From contig NZ_VDMN01000009.1 in assembly GCF_006335145.1 (NCBI RefSeq), forward strand, positions 62,001 through 126,000: DNA of 64,000 bases. Reading direction: 5' to 3'. This stretch comes from Aliirhizobium smilacinae (GTDB taxonomy: Bacteria > Pseudomonadota > Alphaproteobacteria > Rhizobiales > Rhizobiaceae). Both the position numbers and the translations under genes were made by a program. The notes beneath the pieces are model-generated. The model was not told the origin of the DNA and made no database searches. It was given only the letters and a program-made list of their open reading frames with translations. This document shows, piece by piece, positions 27,222 through 36,526 of this stretch (its first letter is position 1; every line of letters starts with the position of its first letter).

Positions 27222-27246
27222 AACCCGTAGAAGGCAGGCTTGTTCC
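27222..27246 (-). promoter_or_regulatory. EcfG-type promoter before DUF2177
   Basis: On the minus strand it reads GGAAC-N16-GGTT, 42 bp before the start at 27180. Confidence 0.75.
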
Positions 27247-27680
27247 GCATTTTCTCCCTTCCTAGCCCCCTAGGAGATCGGGTCGAATGGAGCCCGATCG
27301 CTTCCCACGTCTGTATGGAGGACACCACATGGAAGAGTACATCAGTGTCATCAGGGGTGTCGGCAAACAGCGATCTCGCTCAATGGCCTGAAACGGCCTC
27401 GTAGGAGGCTCTTGTGGCCCCGCAGCGCCCGGTCTCGACGTTTGCAAAGGGTATTCTCTTCGTTCCGGGAAATATTTCCGCTCTCGCGTGGGAGGGGGCG
27501 CGGTATAAAATGGACGTACGCTGTGGCGCTCTGGTGGCGATCCGGTTTCGAGCAGCGCGTCTCAGGTCAGGGTCTAATTCATTCGGATTTTATTAAATAT
27601 GTTGGCGAATACTTTGGTTCGAGGGGCGATCGAAATCTGGGCAAGCGAGTTAATCGCGTTATCACTCAGCGGAGACTGCC
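27247..27680. other. intergenic region without a clear gene
   Basis: Overlapping short frames show no motif. A 20-codon frame starting at 27330 behind ATGGAGGACACCAC could be a leader peptide but cannot be supported further. The region must hold the promoter of the response regulator at 27681; no EcfG site was seen. Confidence 0.4.
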
Positions 27681-28061
27681 ATGTATCAGCGTACAGTTCT
27701 CATCGTCGAAGACGAGATCCTCATCCGGATGTTGCTCGCCGACACCCTGCTGGATGAAGGCTATGACGTGATTGAGGCGGGAAGTGTCCTTGAGGCAATT
27801 GCGATTCTAGGGCAACGAAAGGTTGACGCTGTCGTTACGGACGTCGACATGCCGGGTGGCCTCAGCGGCTTCGATCTCGCTCAGATGATTTCCGATACGC
27901 GCATGAACGTTCCGATTATCATCGCATCGGGAAGACACCGCCCAAGACCAGACGAGTTGCCGGGCGACGCTATTTTTGTCGCCAAGCCATACGGATTGGA
28001 CGCTATCACGACGATGGTCGCTGGCATGATATCCAGTGAAAGACAGCGGCTGGCGAGTTGA
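27681..28061 (+). CDS. single-domain response regulator (CheY-like)
   Basis: A 126-residue receiver domain with the acidic pair in VLIVEDEILIRMLLAD, the phospho-acceptor aspartate in VVTDVDMPGG, and the conserved lysine in VAKPYG. It has no output domain. In rhizobia such stand-alone receivers often pair with HWE kinases, so the kinases in this window are possible partners, though none is adjacent. The ATG at 27681 follows a GGAGACTGCC ribosome site. Confidence 0.9.
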   Translation: MYQRTVLIVEDEILIRMLLADTLLDEGYDVIEAGSVLEAIAILGQRKVDAVVTDVDMPGGLSGFDLAQMISDTRMNVPIIIASGRHRPRPDELPGDAIFVAKPYGLDAITTMVAGMISSERQRLAS

Positions 28062-28236
28062 TCGGCGCGTCTGATCCGGGCCGCCATGTTTTCCCGACAT
28101 TTTTTGCTTTCGGTTGATGAACGCGGCGTTTCGCGTTCGACCGTAGGGCGTTGCGTACGTCTCTGGCCGTCATCGACAGGCCGAAGTCTCTTACTTCGCG
28201 CGGATCGACCCATTTGAGCTGTGAACCCAGCGGCGC
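28062..28236. other. short intergenic spacer
   Basis: No gene or clear hairpin was seen between the convergent response regulator and the FMN-protein pseudogene. Confidence 0.4.
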
Positions 28237-28672
28237 TCAAACGATGATCGTTCCGTTATCTTCGCCGTCCCAATAATGGACTCGGTCGGCATGCACTTTC
28301 AGGATGATCAGGCCTTGTGTGTCGATCCCATCTGGGAACCATCGGTCAAGCTCCTTCATCCAGTGGCGTTCAAATTCAGATTTCTCCCTGACCAAACTGG
28401 CTTCGCCCTCGACTGATATGGAAAATTCCGGGTTTTCCAAGCAAACTTGGTGGCTCAGTGAACGCCAAACTCACGCCAGGATCGCGTTCGATATCGGCAA
28501 TCTTGCGCGTGGTGTCATATGAGAAGAACCAGCTCTCTCCATCGTATTCCACGTCGCCATTATTGCTCATTGGCCGGTTCGATATCTCTTCGGCCGCGAC
28601 CTTGGTCGACATCATGCAAAAATCGATCTTCTTCAGTTTGGCGGCGATGTCGGACATTTTTAGCTCGGACAT
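28237..28672 (-). pseudogene. FMN split-barrel stress protein, frameshifted
   Basis: This is a paralogue of the protein at 10450-10893. Codons from 28672 give MSELKMSDIAAKLKKIDFCM and continue to LGKPGIF; one extra base near 28420 then shifts the frame. After the shift SVEGEASLVREKSEF and ELDRWFPDGIDTQGLIILKV follow the paralogue to 28237. The ribosome site AAGGAGGAAG and the start are intact. It lies 41 bp after the MGRKLT-family gene on the same strand, so they formed an operon. Confidence 0.88.
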
Positions 28673-28713
28673 ATCTTCCTCCTTAGAACTGGTGAATGAT
28701 GGCACGGCAGTCA

Positions 28714-28944
28714 TCAATGCGCAGAGCGAAGCCTTTGATCGGTGGCGATCATATAAACCCCTTCGAGTGCTTCACGGTCGGTGGTGCGAGGGTCGGACAT
28801 GGCAAGAATTGCGGCGCGGCACAGGCGCTTATGGGAAAAAACGTCGCAGCTCTGCGTGACAAACCTGTAGAGGTCGTGACCGGCTAATCCCGACGACATT
28901 CCCTCAACGAGGACTGTGTAAACACGCGTCAGTTTCCGTCCCAT
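28714..28944 (-). CDS. small unknown protein (MGRKLT family), intact copy
   Basis: A 76-residue protein: MGRKLTRVYTVLVEGMSSG, then a helical middle with a cysteine pair (FVTQSCDVFSHKRLCRAAI) and a TDREALEGVYMIATDQR end. No known family was recognised. A frameshifted copy is at 19777-20015 and both carry the same GAAAC-N16-CGTT element upstream. The start ATG at 28944 is chosen from the conserved start in both copies; the ribosome site is weak. Confidence 0.75.
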   Translation of the reverse strand: MGRKLTRVYTVLVEGMSSGLAGHDLYRFVTQSCDVFSHKRLCRAAILAMSDPRTTDREALEGVYMIATDQRLRSAH

Positions 28945-28982
28945 GTGCGACTCCCGCTCGTGATTGGGTAGGATCCGGCACC

Positions 28983-29007
28983 AACGCATGAACCGAGGCG
29001 AAGTTTC
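28983..29007 (-). promoter_or_regulatory. EcfG-like promoter variant (GAAAC)
   Basis: On the minus strand it reads GAAAC-N16-CGTT, 39 bp before the start at 28944. It is conserved with the element at 20047-20071. Confidence 0.6.
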
Positions 29008-29092
29008 ATGCCATCAGGGAGATGGCCACTGTCAGAAATCCACTGACTTTCTGGATGTGGTCTGTGGCCGCTAATATCGAGCAACCTCTACA

Positions 29093-29362
29093 TCACTCAC
29101 GATGGGAGGACTGTGATGAAGGTTCGAGACAGGGAAAGCGTGTGTGACACTGGTCGCCATCCACAGTAACCAGACGATCGCACCCCATTGCAGCCATCCG
29201 CCGTAACCGCGCGAATGTCATTTCTGCACCATGCTTCCGAACCAGCACCTTACGCTCAAGTCCGTCGGAGCGACCACATGAGCGGCATTCGATCGTAATG
29301 ATAGGCACTTTCACCTGCCGGAGTGTCGCGGTCAAATCGAGGACTTTCGGCTCATCGCTCAA
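29093..29362 (-). CDS. small hypothetical protein with cysteine motif
   Basis: An 89-residue protein: VPIITIECRSCGRSDGLERK (a C-x-x-C), then MTFARLRRMAAMGCDRLVTV and DGDQCHTRFPCL. The two cysteine groups could bind zinc. Similar short proteins are common in rhizobia but have no assigned role. It is divergent from imuA, with the SOS-box region between them. Confidence 0.7.
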   Translation of the reverse strand: MSDEPKVLDLTATLRQVKVPIITIECRSCGRSDGLERKVLVRKHGAEMTFARLRRMAAMGCDRLVTVDGDQCHTRFPCLEPSSQSSHRE

Positions 29363-29538
29363 TGAGTAATCCCCGCCTGATCTATGACCCGACGCAGCGC
29401 GCCAAATTTTTCTTTCATTCGCATATTCCGTTCACGGCCCTTTCTAGCGATCTGATTCAAAATAGAGAATCCGCGATTTCGCTAAAATTATGAGACTCTA
29501 TTCCTATTTTTCACCCGCTTGACTCTTTCCAGCTAACG

Positions 29539-29553
29539 GAACAGATACAGAAC
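29539..29553 (+). promoter_or_regulatory. SOS box (LexA operator) upstream of imuA
   Basis: The sequence GAAC-N7-GAAC is the direct-repeat LexA site of alphaproteobacteria. It lies 69 bp before the imuA start, so the mutasome operon should be induced by DNA damage. Confidence 0.8.
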
Positions 29554-29621
29554 ATCAAGTGTTCTGGCGGCATGAAGCTGTCCTATTCCAACCAACGCGA
29601 ACCGGAAGGGACCCGCGACCG

Positions 29622-30374
29622 ATGTCGGCTGTCCGCGCTCAAGTCCTCGCAGATCTGCGCGAACGCATCTCTTCTATCGAAGGAGAGGGGGCGAAGAAGG
29701 CCGGCTGTCTCCCTTTCGGCGTCGCGGAACTCGACGCCATTCTTCCGGGCGGGGGACTGGCAAATGGTGCTCTGCATGAGTTTGCGGGCGGCGGCTCGGG
29801 AACGGTGGATGGTGCCGCGGCTGCACTATTTGTCGCGGGAATTGCAGCCAGGAGCAACGGGCCGGTGGTCTGGTGCCTGACCCGACCGGATCTGTTTTTC
29901 CCCGCGCTCGCTCAGGTGGGTTTGGATTCGTCGAGGGTAATCTTTGTCGAGTCTGACAAGGAAGAGGACGTTGCCGCCAACATGGAAGAGGCCCTGTCCT
30001 ATGGCGGACTGGGTGCCGTCGTCGGGGAGCTGGTCAGGCTGCCGATGGTCGTCAGCCGACGGCTTCAGTTGGTTGCCGAGCGGAGCGGGAGCATCGCGCT
30101 GGCAGTCCGGCGATGGCGGCGGCAAACCGAGGCGAACGACTTCGGTCAGCCGACTGCCTCCACTACAAGATGGCGGGTGAGCGTGCTTCCCTCGCAGGCG
30201 CTTCCGGTCCCGGGGATTGGACGGCCTCAATGGTTCCTTGAGTTGATGAGATCGCGTGCGGGCGAGTGTGCTGAGTTTTACGTCGGAGCGTGTGATGACA
30301 AGGGTCGTATCCATCTATCTTCCGGATCTGGCCACGGACAGGATCAGGCGGGACGATCCCGCTATTCCAGATGA
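29622..30374 (+). CDS. imuA: ImuA, RecA/SulA-like mutasome protein
   Basis: A 250-residue protein related to RecA-like ATPases: FGVAELDAILPGGGLANGAL, LHEFAG, VVWCLTRPDLFFPALAQVG and a strongly basic VAERSGSIALAVRRWRRQTE stretch. The Walker motif is degenerate, as usual in ImuA. It helps translesion synthesis with ImuB and DnaE2. The ATG at 29622 is chosen since the conserved part begins there. The 3' end overlaps imuB by 80 bp, and an SOS box lies upstream. Confidence 0.9.
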   Translation: MSAVRAQVLADLRERISSIEGEGAKKAGCLPFGVAELDAILPGGGLANGALHEFAGGGSGTVDGAAAALFVAGIAARSNGPVVWCLTRPDLFFPALAQVGLDSSRVIFVESDKEEDVAANMEEALSYGGLGAVVGELVRLPMVVSRRLQLVAERSGSIALAVRRWRRQTEANDFGQPTASTTRWRVSVLPSQALPVPGIGRPQWFLELMRSRAGECAEFYVGACDDKGRIHLSSGSGHGQDQAGRSRYSR

Positions 30375-31806
30375 CCGCCCGATTGCCGTCATCGCCAGTA
30401 GCGGCGCCAAGCGCTGGGTCTCGGCAGCCGATCATGCCGCAAGGCAGATCGGTGTTAGGGTGGGGATGCCTGCCGCGAAAGCACAGGCGATTTTTCGGGG
30501 ACTGATGCTGGTTGATGCGAATCCAGCGGCCGATGCCATGGCGCTGGATCGCCTGGGCTTCTGGGCGCTTGGCCACTATTCCCCGATCGTTGCCGTCGAC
30601 GGCATCGATGGGCTCGTGCTCGATACGGAAGGTGCCGATCATCTCCAGGGTGGCGAGCAACCAATGATCACCGGTATCGTCAACATGTTCCGTGCCAGAA
30701 AGCTCACCGCAAGGGTCGCAATCGCAGAGACCTGGGGCGCTGCCCATGCCTGCGTGCGGGCAATCAAGCGTGATACGGTCATCGTGCCGCGCGGCGAGAT
30801 TGTTCGCGCCGTCGAGAAACTGCCGATTTCCCTGCTCAGGCTTCCGGAAAAAGTCGTAGCTGATCTGCGGGTTCTCGGCTTCCAATCGATCGGAGAACTG
30901 TCGAATACACCGAGAGCGCCGCTGGCGCTTCGCTTCGGGCCGGAAGTCGGCCGTCGTCTCGATCAGATGTTCGGGCGCATGAGTGAGCCCATCGATCCCA
31001 TCCGCACCGCCGACCTCGTCGAGGTCTCGCGATCGTTCCAGGAGCCGATCGGTGCGGCCGAAACCATCAACAAATATGTTGGCCGGCTGGTCGTGCAGCT
31101 TGTTTCTGAACTGGAGAAGCGCGGTCTCGGAGCCCGACGGACGGATCTGATCGTTCACAAGGTCGACAATACGATCCAGGCAATACGGGCAGGAACAGCG
31201 AAGCCGGCGCGCGATATCGCCTGGCTGACCAAGCTCTTTCGCGACCGGACCGAAAAGATCGAACCCGGCTTCGGCATCGAAAAGCTGACGCTCGTGTCCG
31301 TGTCCGCAGAGCCGCTCCCGCAAGAGCAAAAGGTCTCCTCGCTCATTGAGGAAGAGAACGCTGATATCACGCCACTGATCGACGTCTTCGCCAATCGCGG
31401 CCAACGGGTCTACCGGGTCGCTCCCTTCGCCTCCGATGTCCCCGAGCGCAGCGTCCAACGGGTTTCAGCGGTCGCCGACGAAGCCCAAGAAGGCTGGGCC
31501 AGCCACTGGCGGCGGCCGGTTCGCCTGTTCAGCCGACCCGAGCAGATCCAGGCGATCGCGATGATGCCGGACTATCCGCCCGCTACCATCACCTGGCGTG
31601 GTAAGCGCCACCGCGTCAAACGGGCCGACGGCCCGGAGCGCATTTTTGGCGAGTGGTGGATGCGGCCAAACGAGCTGGAAGCCGTTCGCGATTATTTCGT
31701 CATCGAGAACGATGATGGCGAGCGCTTCTGGATTTTCCGGTCCGGCGACGGCCTCGACCCGGAGACCGGATCGCACAAATGGTTCATGCACGGAATCTTC
31801 GCATGA
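30295..31806 (+). CDS. imuB: ImuB, catalytically inactive Y-family polymerase-like protein
   Basis: A 503-residue Y-family polymerase relative beginning TRVVSIYLPDLATDRIRR, with a palm/finger region, a helix-hairpin-helix-like segment (ADLRVLGFQSIGELSNTPRA) and a little-finger domain. In this family the catalytic acidic residues are lost, and the protein serves as the hub linking the beta clamp to DnaE2. The start ATG at 30295 lies inside the imuA end. Its stop overlaps the dnaE2 start (ATGA), giving strong coupling. Confidence 0.92.
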   Translation: MTRVVSIYLPDLATDRIRRDDPAIPDDRPIAVIASSGAKRWVSAADHAARQIGVRVGMPAAKAQAIFRGLMLVDANPAADAMALDRLGFWALGHYSPIVAVDGIDGLVLDTEGADHLQGGEQPMITGIVNMFRARKLTARVAIAETWGAAHACVRAIKRDTVIVPRGEIVRAVEKLPISLLRLPEKVVADLRVLGFQSIGELSNTPRAPLALRFGPEVGRRLDQMFGRMSEPIDPIRTADLVEVSRSFQEPIGAAETINKYVGRLVVQLVSELEKRGLGARRTDLIVHKVDNTIQAIRAGTAKPARDIAWLTKLFRDRTEKIEPGFGIEKLTLVSVSAEPLPQEQKVSSLIEEENADITPLIDVFANRGQRVYRVAPFASDVPERSVQRVSAVADEAQEGWASHWRRPVRLFSRPEQIQAIAMMPDYPPATITWRGKRHRVKRADGPERIFGEWWMRPNELEAVRDYFVIENDDGERFWIFRSGDGLDPETGSHKWFMHGIFA

Positions 31807-34800
31807 ATTACGCCGAACTCCAGGTGACGACCCATTTCAGCTTCCTGCGGGGTGCATCCTCCGCACAGGAGCTATTTGCCGCCGCTAAGGAACTTGGCAT
31901 CGAGGCGCTTGGTGTGGTCGACCGCAATTCCTTGGCAGGGATCGTGCGCGCTCTTGAGGCATCGCGAGACACAGGGCTTCGTCTCGTCGTCGGATGTCGC
32001 CTGGATTTGCAGGACGGTATGTCGGTCCTCGTCTACCCGACCGACAAGGCGGCCTATTCGCGGCTGACCCGCTTGATCACGCTTGGCAAGGGCAGGGGCG
32101 GCAAGGACAACTGCATCCTCCACCTCGATGATGTCGCACTATACGCGGAGGGCATGATCGGCATTCTCGTGCCGGATCTCCCGGACGACACGTGCGCGCT
32201 CCAGCTGCGTAAGATGGCAGACACCTTCGGCAGGCGGGCCTATGTCTCGCTCTGTCTCCGACGGCGGCCGAACGATCAGATGCGGCTGCACCAGCTGTCG
32301 AACATGGCGGCGAAGTTTAAGGTCAAGACCGTCGTCACCAACGATGTTCTCTTCCATGAACCGTCTCGGCGGCAGCTCCAGGACATCGTCACCTGCATCC
32401 GCGAAGGCACCACGATCGACACGGTCGGGTTCGACAGGGAGCGGTTTGCCGACCGTTATCTGAAGCCGCCGGAGGAAATGGAGAGGCTCTTCCCCCGGTA
32501 TCCGGAGGCACTGGCGCGGACGATGGAGATCGTCGAGCAGTGTCGGTTTTCGTTGGAAGAGCTGACCTACGAGTATCCCGAAGAAGCATTGATCGACGGG
32601 ATGGACGCCCAGCAGTCTCTGGAACAGTGCGTCCGTGACTGCATTCCGATCCGCTACCCCGAAGGCCTTCCCCAAAAGGTGTTGCGCGCGGTTCGCCACG
32701 AACTCGACCTGATCAAGGAGATGGACTACGCGCCGTATTTCCTGACCGTCTACAGCATCGTCCGGTTCGCTCGCAGCCAGGGCATCCTGTGCCAGGGCAG
32801 GGGATCTGCTGCCAACTCGGCGATCTGTTACATCCTCGGGATCACCAGCATCGATCCGGAGACCAACGATCTCTTGTTCGAGCGTTTCGTCTCCAGGGAG
32901 CGCAACGAGCCGCCGGATATCGATGTCGATTTCGAGCACCAGCGGCGCGAGGAGGTCATCCAGTGGATTTATAAGACCTATGGCCGCGACCGGGCAGCGC
33001 TCGTCTGCACCGTCACCCGGTATCGGGCTAAGGGCGCCATCAAGGATGTCGGCAAGGCGATGGGTCTGCCGGAGGATGTGACAAAGGCGCTGTCATCAGG
33101 GCTCTGGTCGTGGTCGGAGGAGATTACCGAGCGCAATGTTCGCGAACTGAACATGAACCCCGACGACTACCGTCTGGTGATGACGCTGCATCTTGCGCGC
33201 GAACTGATGGGTGCCCCACGGCATCTCGGTCAGCATGTCGGCGGCTTCGTGCTTACGCGCTCGCGTCTCGACGACCTTGTGCCGATCGAGCCGGCCGCCA
33301 TGGAAGATCGTCAAGTAATCGAATGGGACAAGGACGATGTCGAGGCGCTGAAAATGATGAAGGTCGACGTGCTTGCGCTCGGCATGCTGACCTGCATGCA
33401 AAAGGCGTTCAACCTAATCCGGGAGCACAAGGGAGAGGATCTTGATCTCGCCAGGGTCAAGCAGGAGGACAGCGCCACATACGCAATGATCCGTAAGGCC
33501 GATACGCTCGGAACCTTCCAGGTAGAGAGCCGGGCGCAAATGACGATGCTGCCCCGGCTGAAGCCCAGAACCTTCTATGACCTGGTTGTTCAGGTGGCGA
33601 TCGTCCGGCCCGGGCCAATCCAGGGGGACATGGTTCACCCCTATCTTCGACGCCGCGAGGGCAAGGAGCCGGTTGAATACCCGACGCCTGAGCTCGAAGC
33701 CGTCCTCGGCAAGACCTTAGGCGTGCCGCTGTTTCAGGAATCAGCGATGAAGGTTGCTATGGTCTGTGCCGGATTTACCGCCGGCGAGGCCGACCAGCTG
33801 CGCAAGTCGATGGCGACGTTCAAATTCACTGGCGGTGTCTCCCGGTTCCAGGCCAAGCTGATCGACGGCATGATCAACAACGGCTATACGCGCGAATTCG
33901 CCGAGCGGACGTTCAAGCAGCTCGAAGGTTTCGGATCCTACGGTTTCCCGGAGAGCCACGCGGCATCCTTCGCTCTCATTGCCTACGCATCCTGCTTCAT
34001 CAAATGCCACTTCCCGGATGCCTTCGCCGCCGCACTGATGAACTCCCTTCCGATGGGCTTTTATGCGCCCGCCCAGATCATTGGTGATGCGCGCAAGCAT
34101 GGCGTTGAAGTGCGGCCTATCTCGGTTCAGCACTCGCGATGGGATTGCACGCTCGAAGAAATCCCCGGATCTGACCGCCATGCCATCCGGCTCGGTATGC
34201 GACAGGTCGATGGATTGGCCGTCGCAGATGCGGCGCGGATTGTTGCTGCCCGCATGGAGCGGCCGTTTGAGACTGTCGATGATGTCTGGCGACGATCGGA
34301 GGTGCCGGCCGAGGCGCTTGTCCAGCTGGCCGAGGCCGACGCATTCCAGCCGGCGTTTGGCCTCGAACGGCGTGATGCTCTATGGGCAATCAAGGCACTT
34401 CGCGATGAGCCGCTTCCGCTGTTCGCGGCGGCCGCCGCCCGAGAGGAGAGGGCCGTGGCCGAGCAGCAGGAACCGGAGGTCACGCTCAGGCAAATGACCG
34501 AAGGCCACAACGTCGTCGAGGATTATGCGCATGTCGGGCTGACGCTCAGGGACCACCCGATATCATTTCTTCGCCGGGATCTGACCGCGCGCCGGATCGT
34601 TACGTGCGCCGACGCGATGAATGCAAGAGACAAGAGTTTTGTCTGCGCCGCCGGTCTCGTGCTGGTCCGCCAGAAGCCGGGTAGCGCCAAGGGCGTGATG
34701 TTCATCACCATCGAGGACGAGACTGGCATCGCCAACATCGTCGTCTGGCCAAGCCTGTTCGAAAAGCGGCGACGGGTCGTCCTTGGAGCCAGCATGATGG

Positions 34801-35063
34801 CGATCCACGGCAAGATCCAGCGCGAAGGCGAGGTCGTTCATCTGATTGCGCGGCAGCTCGAGGACCTATCCGGAGATCTCGCAGCGCTTTCCGATCGTGA
34901 TGCTGAGTTCAGGCATCCGACCGGACGGGGCGACGAGTTCGCGCATGGTTCGCCTGGTGGCGGAGATGCTCGGGACCGGCCGAAGCCGAACAAGGTTCGC
35001 GACATTTTCGTGCCCGACTTGCATATCGACACACTGATGGTCAAAACCCGGAACTTCCATTAA
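31803..35063 (+). CDS. dnaE2: error-prone DNA polymerase III alpha subunit
   Basis: A 1086-residue C-family polymerase. It has an N-terminal PHP domain (ELQVTTHFSFLRGASSAQEL), a palm region with RGSAANSAICYILGIT and the catalytic PPDIDVDFEHQRREEV, a FESHAASFALIAY-like segment (PESHAASFALIAYASCFIK), and a C-terminal OB fold (FITIEDETGIANIVVW). It is the active polymerase of the ImuA-ImuB-DnaE2 mutasome for damage-induced mutagenesis. It is the last gene of the SOS operon. An imperfect inverted repeat just after the stop (about 35079-35096) may be a terminator. Confidence 0.95.
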   Translation: MNYAELQVTTHFSFLRGASSAQELFAAAKELGIEALGVVDRNSLAGIVRALEASRDTGLRLVVGCRLDLQDGMSVLVYPTDKAAYSRLTRLITLGKGRGGKDNCILHLDDVALYAEGMIGILVPDLPDDTCALQLRKMADTFGRRAYVSLCLRRRPNDQMRLHQLSNMAAKFKVKTVVTNDVLFHEPSRRQLQDIVTCIREGTTIDTVGFDRERFADRYLKPPEEMERLFPRYPEALARTMEIVEQCRFSLEELTYEYPEEALIDGMDAQQSLEQCVRDCIPIRYPEGLPQKVLRAVRHELDLIKEMDYAPYFLTVYSIVRFARSQGILCQGRGSAANSAICYILGITSIDPETNDLLFERFVSRERNEPPDIDVDFEHQRREEVIQWIYKTYGRDRAALVCTVTRYRAKGAIKDVGKAMGLPEDVTKALSSGLWSWSEEITERNVRELNMNPDDYRLVMTLHLARELMGAPRHLGQHVGGFVLTRSRLDDLVPIEPAAMEDRQVIEWDKDDVEALKMMKVDVLALGMLTCMQKAFNLIREHKGEDLDLARVKQEDSATYAMIRKADTLGTFQVESRAQMTMLPRLKPRTFYDLVVQVAIVRPGPIQGDMVHPYLRRREGKEPVEYPTPELEAVLGKTLGVPLFQESAMKVAMVCAGFTAGEADQLRKSMATFKFTGGVSRFQAKLIDGMINNGYTREFAERTFKQLEGFGSYGFPESHAASFALIAYASCFIKCHFPDAFAAALMNSLPMGFYAPAQIIGDARKHGVEVRPISVQHSRWDCTLEEIPGSDRHAIRLGMRQVDGLAVADAARIVAARMERPFETVDDVWRRSEVPAEALVQLAEADAFQPAFGLERRDALWAIKALRDEPLPLFAAAAAREERAVAEQQEPEVTLRQMTEGHNVVEDYAHVGLTLRDHPISFLRRDLTARRIVTCADAMNARDKSFVCAAGLVLVRQKPGSAKGVMFITIEDETGIANIVVWPSLFEKRRRVVLGASMMAIHGKIQREGEVVHLIARQLEDLSGDLAALSDRDAEFRHPTGRGDEFAHGSPGGGDARDRPKPNKVRDIFVPDLHIDTLMVKTRNFH

Positions 35064-35119
35064 CGTTGGCAACTAGCCCATCCGGTTCTGCCGGTGGGAC
35101 ACGACAGTCATCGCCCTCT

Positions 35120-35539
35120 TCACGGCGTGCTCCAGGGATGGTTTGGCCCAAATACGGTGACAGCTTTTTGGTCCGCCTCTGGAGGTTCGAACCCTGAGAG
35201 GGCGATGCCCAGCCTCGGAAATATGAGAAAGCCGTTTCGCTCCTTTGCGGCATCGTCGCGCTTGCGCAGGGCGGCGACGACATCGCGCTCCTTCGAGGTC
35301 ATCAGATCAAGGTCGTCGAGAACCAGACCGCCGGAGATCTCCGGGAGAAGATTGATTTCGATCAAGGCGTCGTCAACAAAGACCAGAGCGGGGGATGTGT
35401 GTCCGTATTCCAATCGCGTCCTGCCGGTCCTGGTTGTCTTGACCGAACCGCGCACGCCGATCACGGCCTCGACGTCTTCTCGGCTCATACCGAACCTCAG
35501 GTCGGAAAGCCCGATCCTAGGCGCAATTAGCCATGCCAA
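35120..35539 (-). CDS. hypothetical protein linked to SRAP gene
   Basis: A 139-residue protein: APRIGLSDLRFGMSREDVEA, LEYGHTSPALVFVDDALIEI, ALSGFEPPEADQKAVTVFGP. The repeated strand pattern and FGMSREDVE start resemble small proteins with SmpA/BamE- or immunity-like folds, but no family can be named. It lies 13 bp after the SRAP gene on the same strand and is likely its operon partner. Confidence 0.65.
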   Translation of the reverse strand: MAWLIAPRIGLSDLRFGMSREDVEAVIGVRGSVKTTRTGRTRLEYGHTSPALVFVDDALIEINLLPEISGGLVLDDLDLMTSKERDVVAALRKRDDAAKERNGFLIFPRLGIALSGFEPPEADQKAVTVFGPNHPWSTP

Positions 35540-35552
35540 TGTCGGCTCTCCT

Positions 35553-36224
35553 TCACAGCGGGTTCACATCAGGCTTTCCGGTGAACCTCGACGAGTTCAC
35601 ATCTCTCGAGACCCGATGAAATTCCAGCATTCCGTCAAGGTTCTGCTTTTCCAGGAGTTCTTTCGCGCGTGCCCCGCTCGTTGCAGGATCGAGCCATTCC
35701 TTATAGGCCGCTGGATCGAGAATGACGGGCTGCCTGTCGTGCAGCTTCGTCATCGGACCTGCTGCCGGCATTGTGACGATCGTACAGCTTGTGATTCCAA
35801 GCTTCTCGTTATGCGCCCAAAGCCCGGCAAAGGAGAAGGGGCTGCCGCCCCGTTGATAGATCAGCCATGGGTCCTTTTTGCCGTCATCCTGATTGACGGT
35901 CCATTCGTAGAACCCGTCGGCCGGGATCAAACACCGCTTCGACTTGAACGCGTCGCGAAACGCAGGCGAGGTCCCGATCGTTTCAATGCGGGCATTGAAC
36001 ATGGCGCCCTTCGGGAGCTCCTTTGCCCAGAACGGCACCAACCACCAGCGCGCGGTCTCCGCCATCTGATGTCCCCCAGCATAGTTGTGAACGATCAGGA
36101 CATCTTGTGTCGGAGAAATGTTGAAACGAGCCTGGGTGTTGCGGCCCCGTTCCTGATCCCAGGGGAGATCATAAAGTTCGCTGAAGGCTGGCCATTCGTG
36201 CTCAAACGTGAACCGTCCGCACAT
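35553..36224 (-). CDS. SRAP (YedK/HMCES-type) abasic-site protein
   Basis: A 223-residue SRAP-domain protein. Translation starts MCGRFTF, so the catalytic Cys2 is exposed once the methionine is removed. Other family residues are present: NARIET (Asn and the catalytic Glu), PADGFYEW, and MTKLHDRQPVIL with the histidine. SRAP proteins form a thiazolidine crosslink to abasic sites in single-stranded DNA and shield them during replication. The ATG at 36224 is required by the chemistry. It sits in a three-gene operon with small unknown genes, close to the dnaE2 mutasome. Confidence 0.92.
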   Translation of the reverse strand: MCGRFTFEHEWPAFSELYDLPWDQERGRNTQARFNISPTQDVLIVHNYAGGHQMAETARWWLVPFWAKELPKGAMFNARIETIGTSPAFRDAFKSKRCLIPADGFYEWTVNQDDGKKDPWLIYQRGGSPFSFAGLWAHNEKLGITSCTIVTMPAAGPMTKLHDRQPVILDPAAYKEWLDPATSGARAKELLEKQNLDGMLEFHRVSRDVNSSRFTGKPDVNPL

Positions 36225-36228
36225 CTGT

Positions 36229-36456
36229 TCATCGTCTCCTGAGGATTGAGAGGTCGTAGGCAAGGTCGCCGTTGGCGATCACCCCCAGCATCATATGATC
36301 GGCCAGCTCCACCATGGCCGAGGCAACCTCTTCAGGATTCCAGCCAGCTTCGATGGCCTTCAAGGCAACATCCGCGAATGCGCTGGCCATCGCTTCCTGG
36401 CATTGCAGAAATCGATCGGGATGTCTGTCGGTTGTCGGCGGCGATATTCGTTTCAT
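36229..36456 (-). CDS. small hypothetical protein upstream of SRAP gene
   Basis: A 75-residue helical protein (FLQCQEAMASAFADVALKAI, EEVASAMVELADHMMLGVIA, ending DLSILRRR). No family was recognised; the two helices look like a small dimerising or DNA-associated unit. It ends 4 bp before the SRAP start, so it is the first gene of that operon. Confidence 0.7.
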   Translation of the reverse strand: MKRISPPTTDRHPDRFLQCQEAMASAFADVALKAIEAGWNPEEVASAMVELADHMMLGVIANGDLAYDLSILRRR

Positions 36457-36526
36457 CTGGAAGACATGTCGTTTGTCGGTCGGCAGTCAAGGCGAAGCTA
36501 ACAGCGAAACGCTGAACACCTTGAGC

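Noticed and set aside
27330..27392. 20-codon frame behind a GGAGGA site
   Set aside because: It is too short to support without conservation data.
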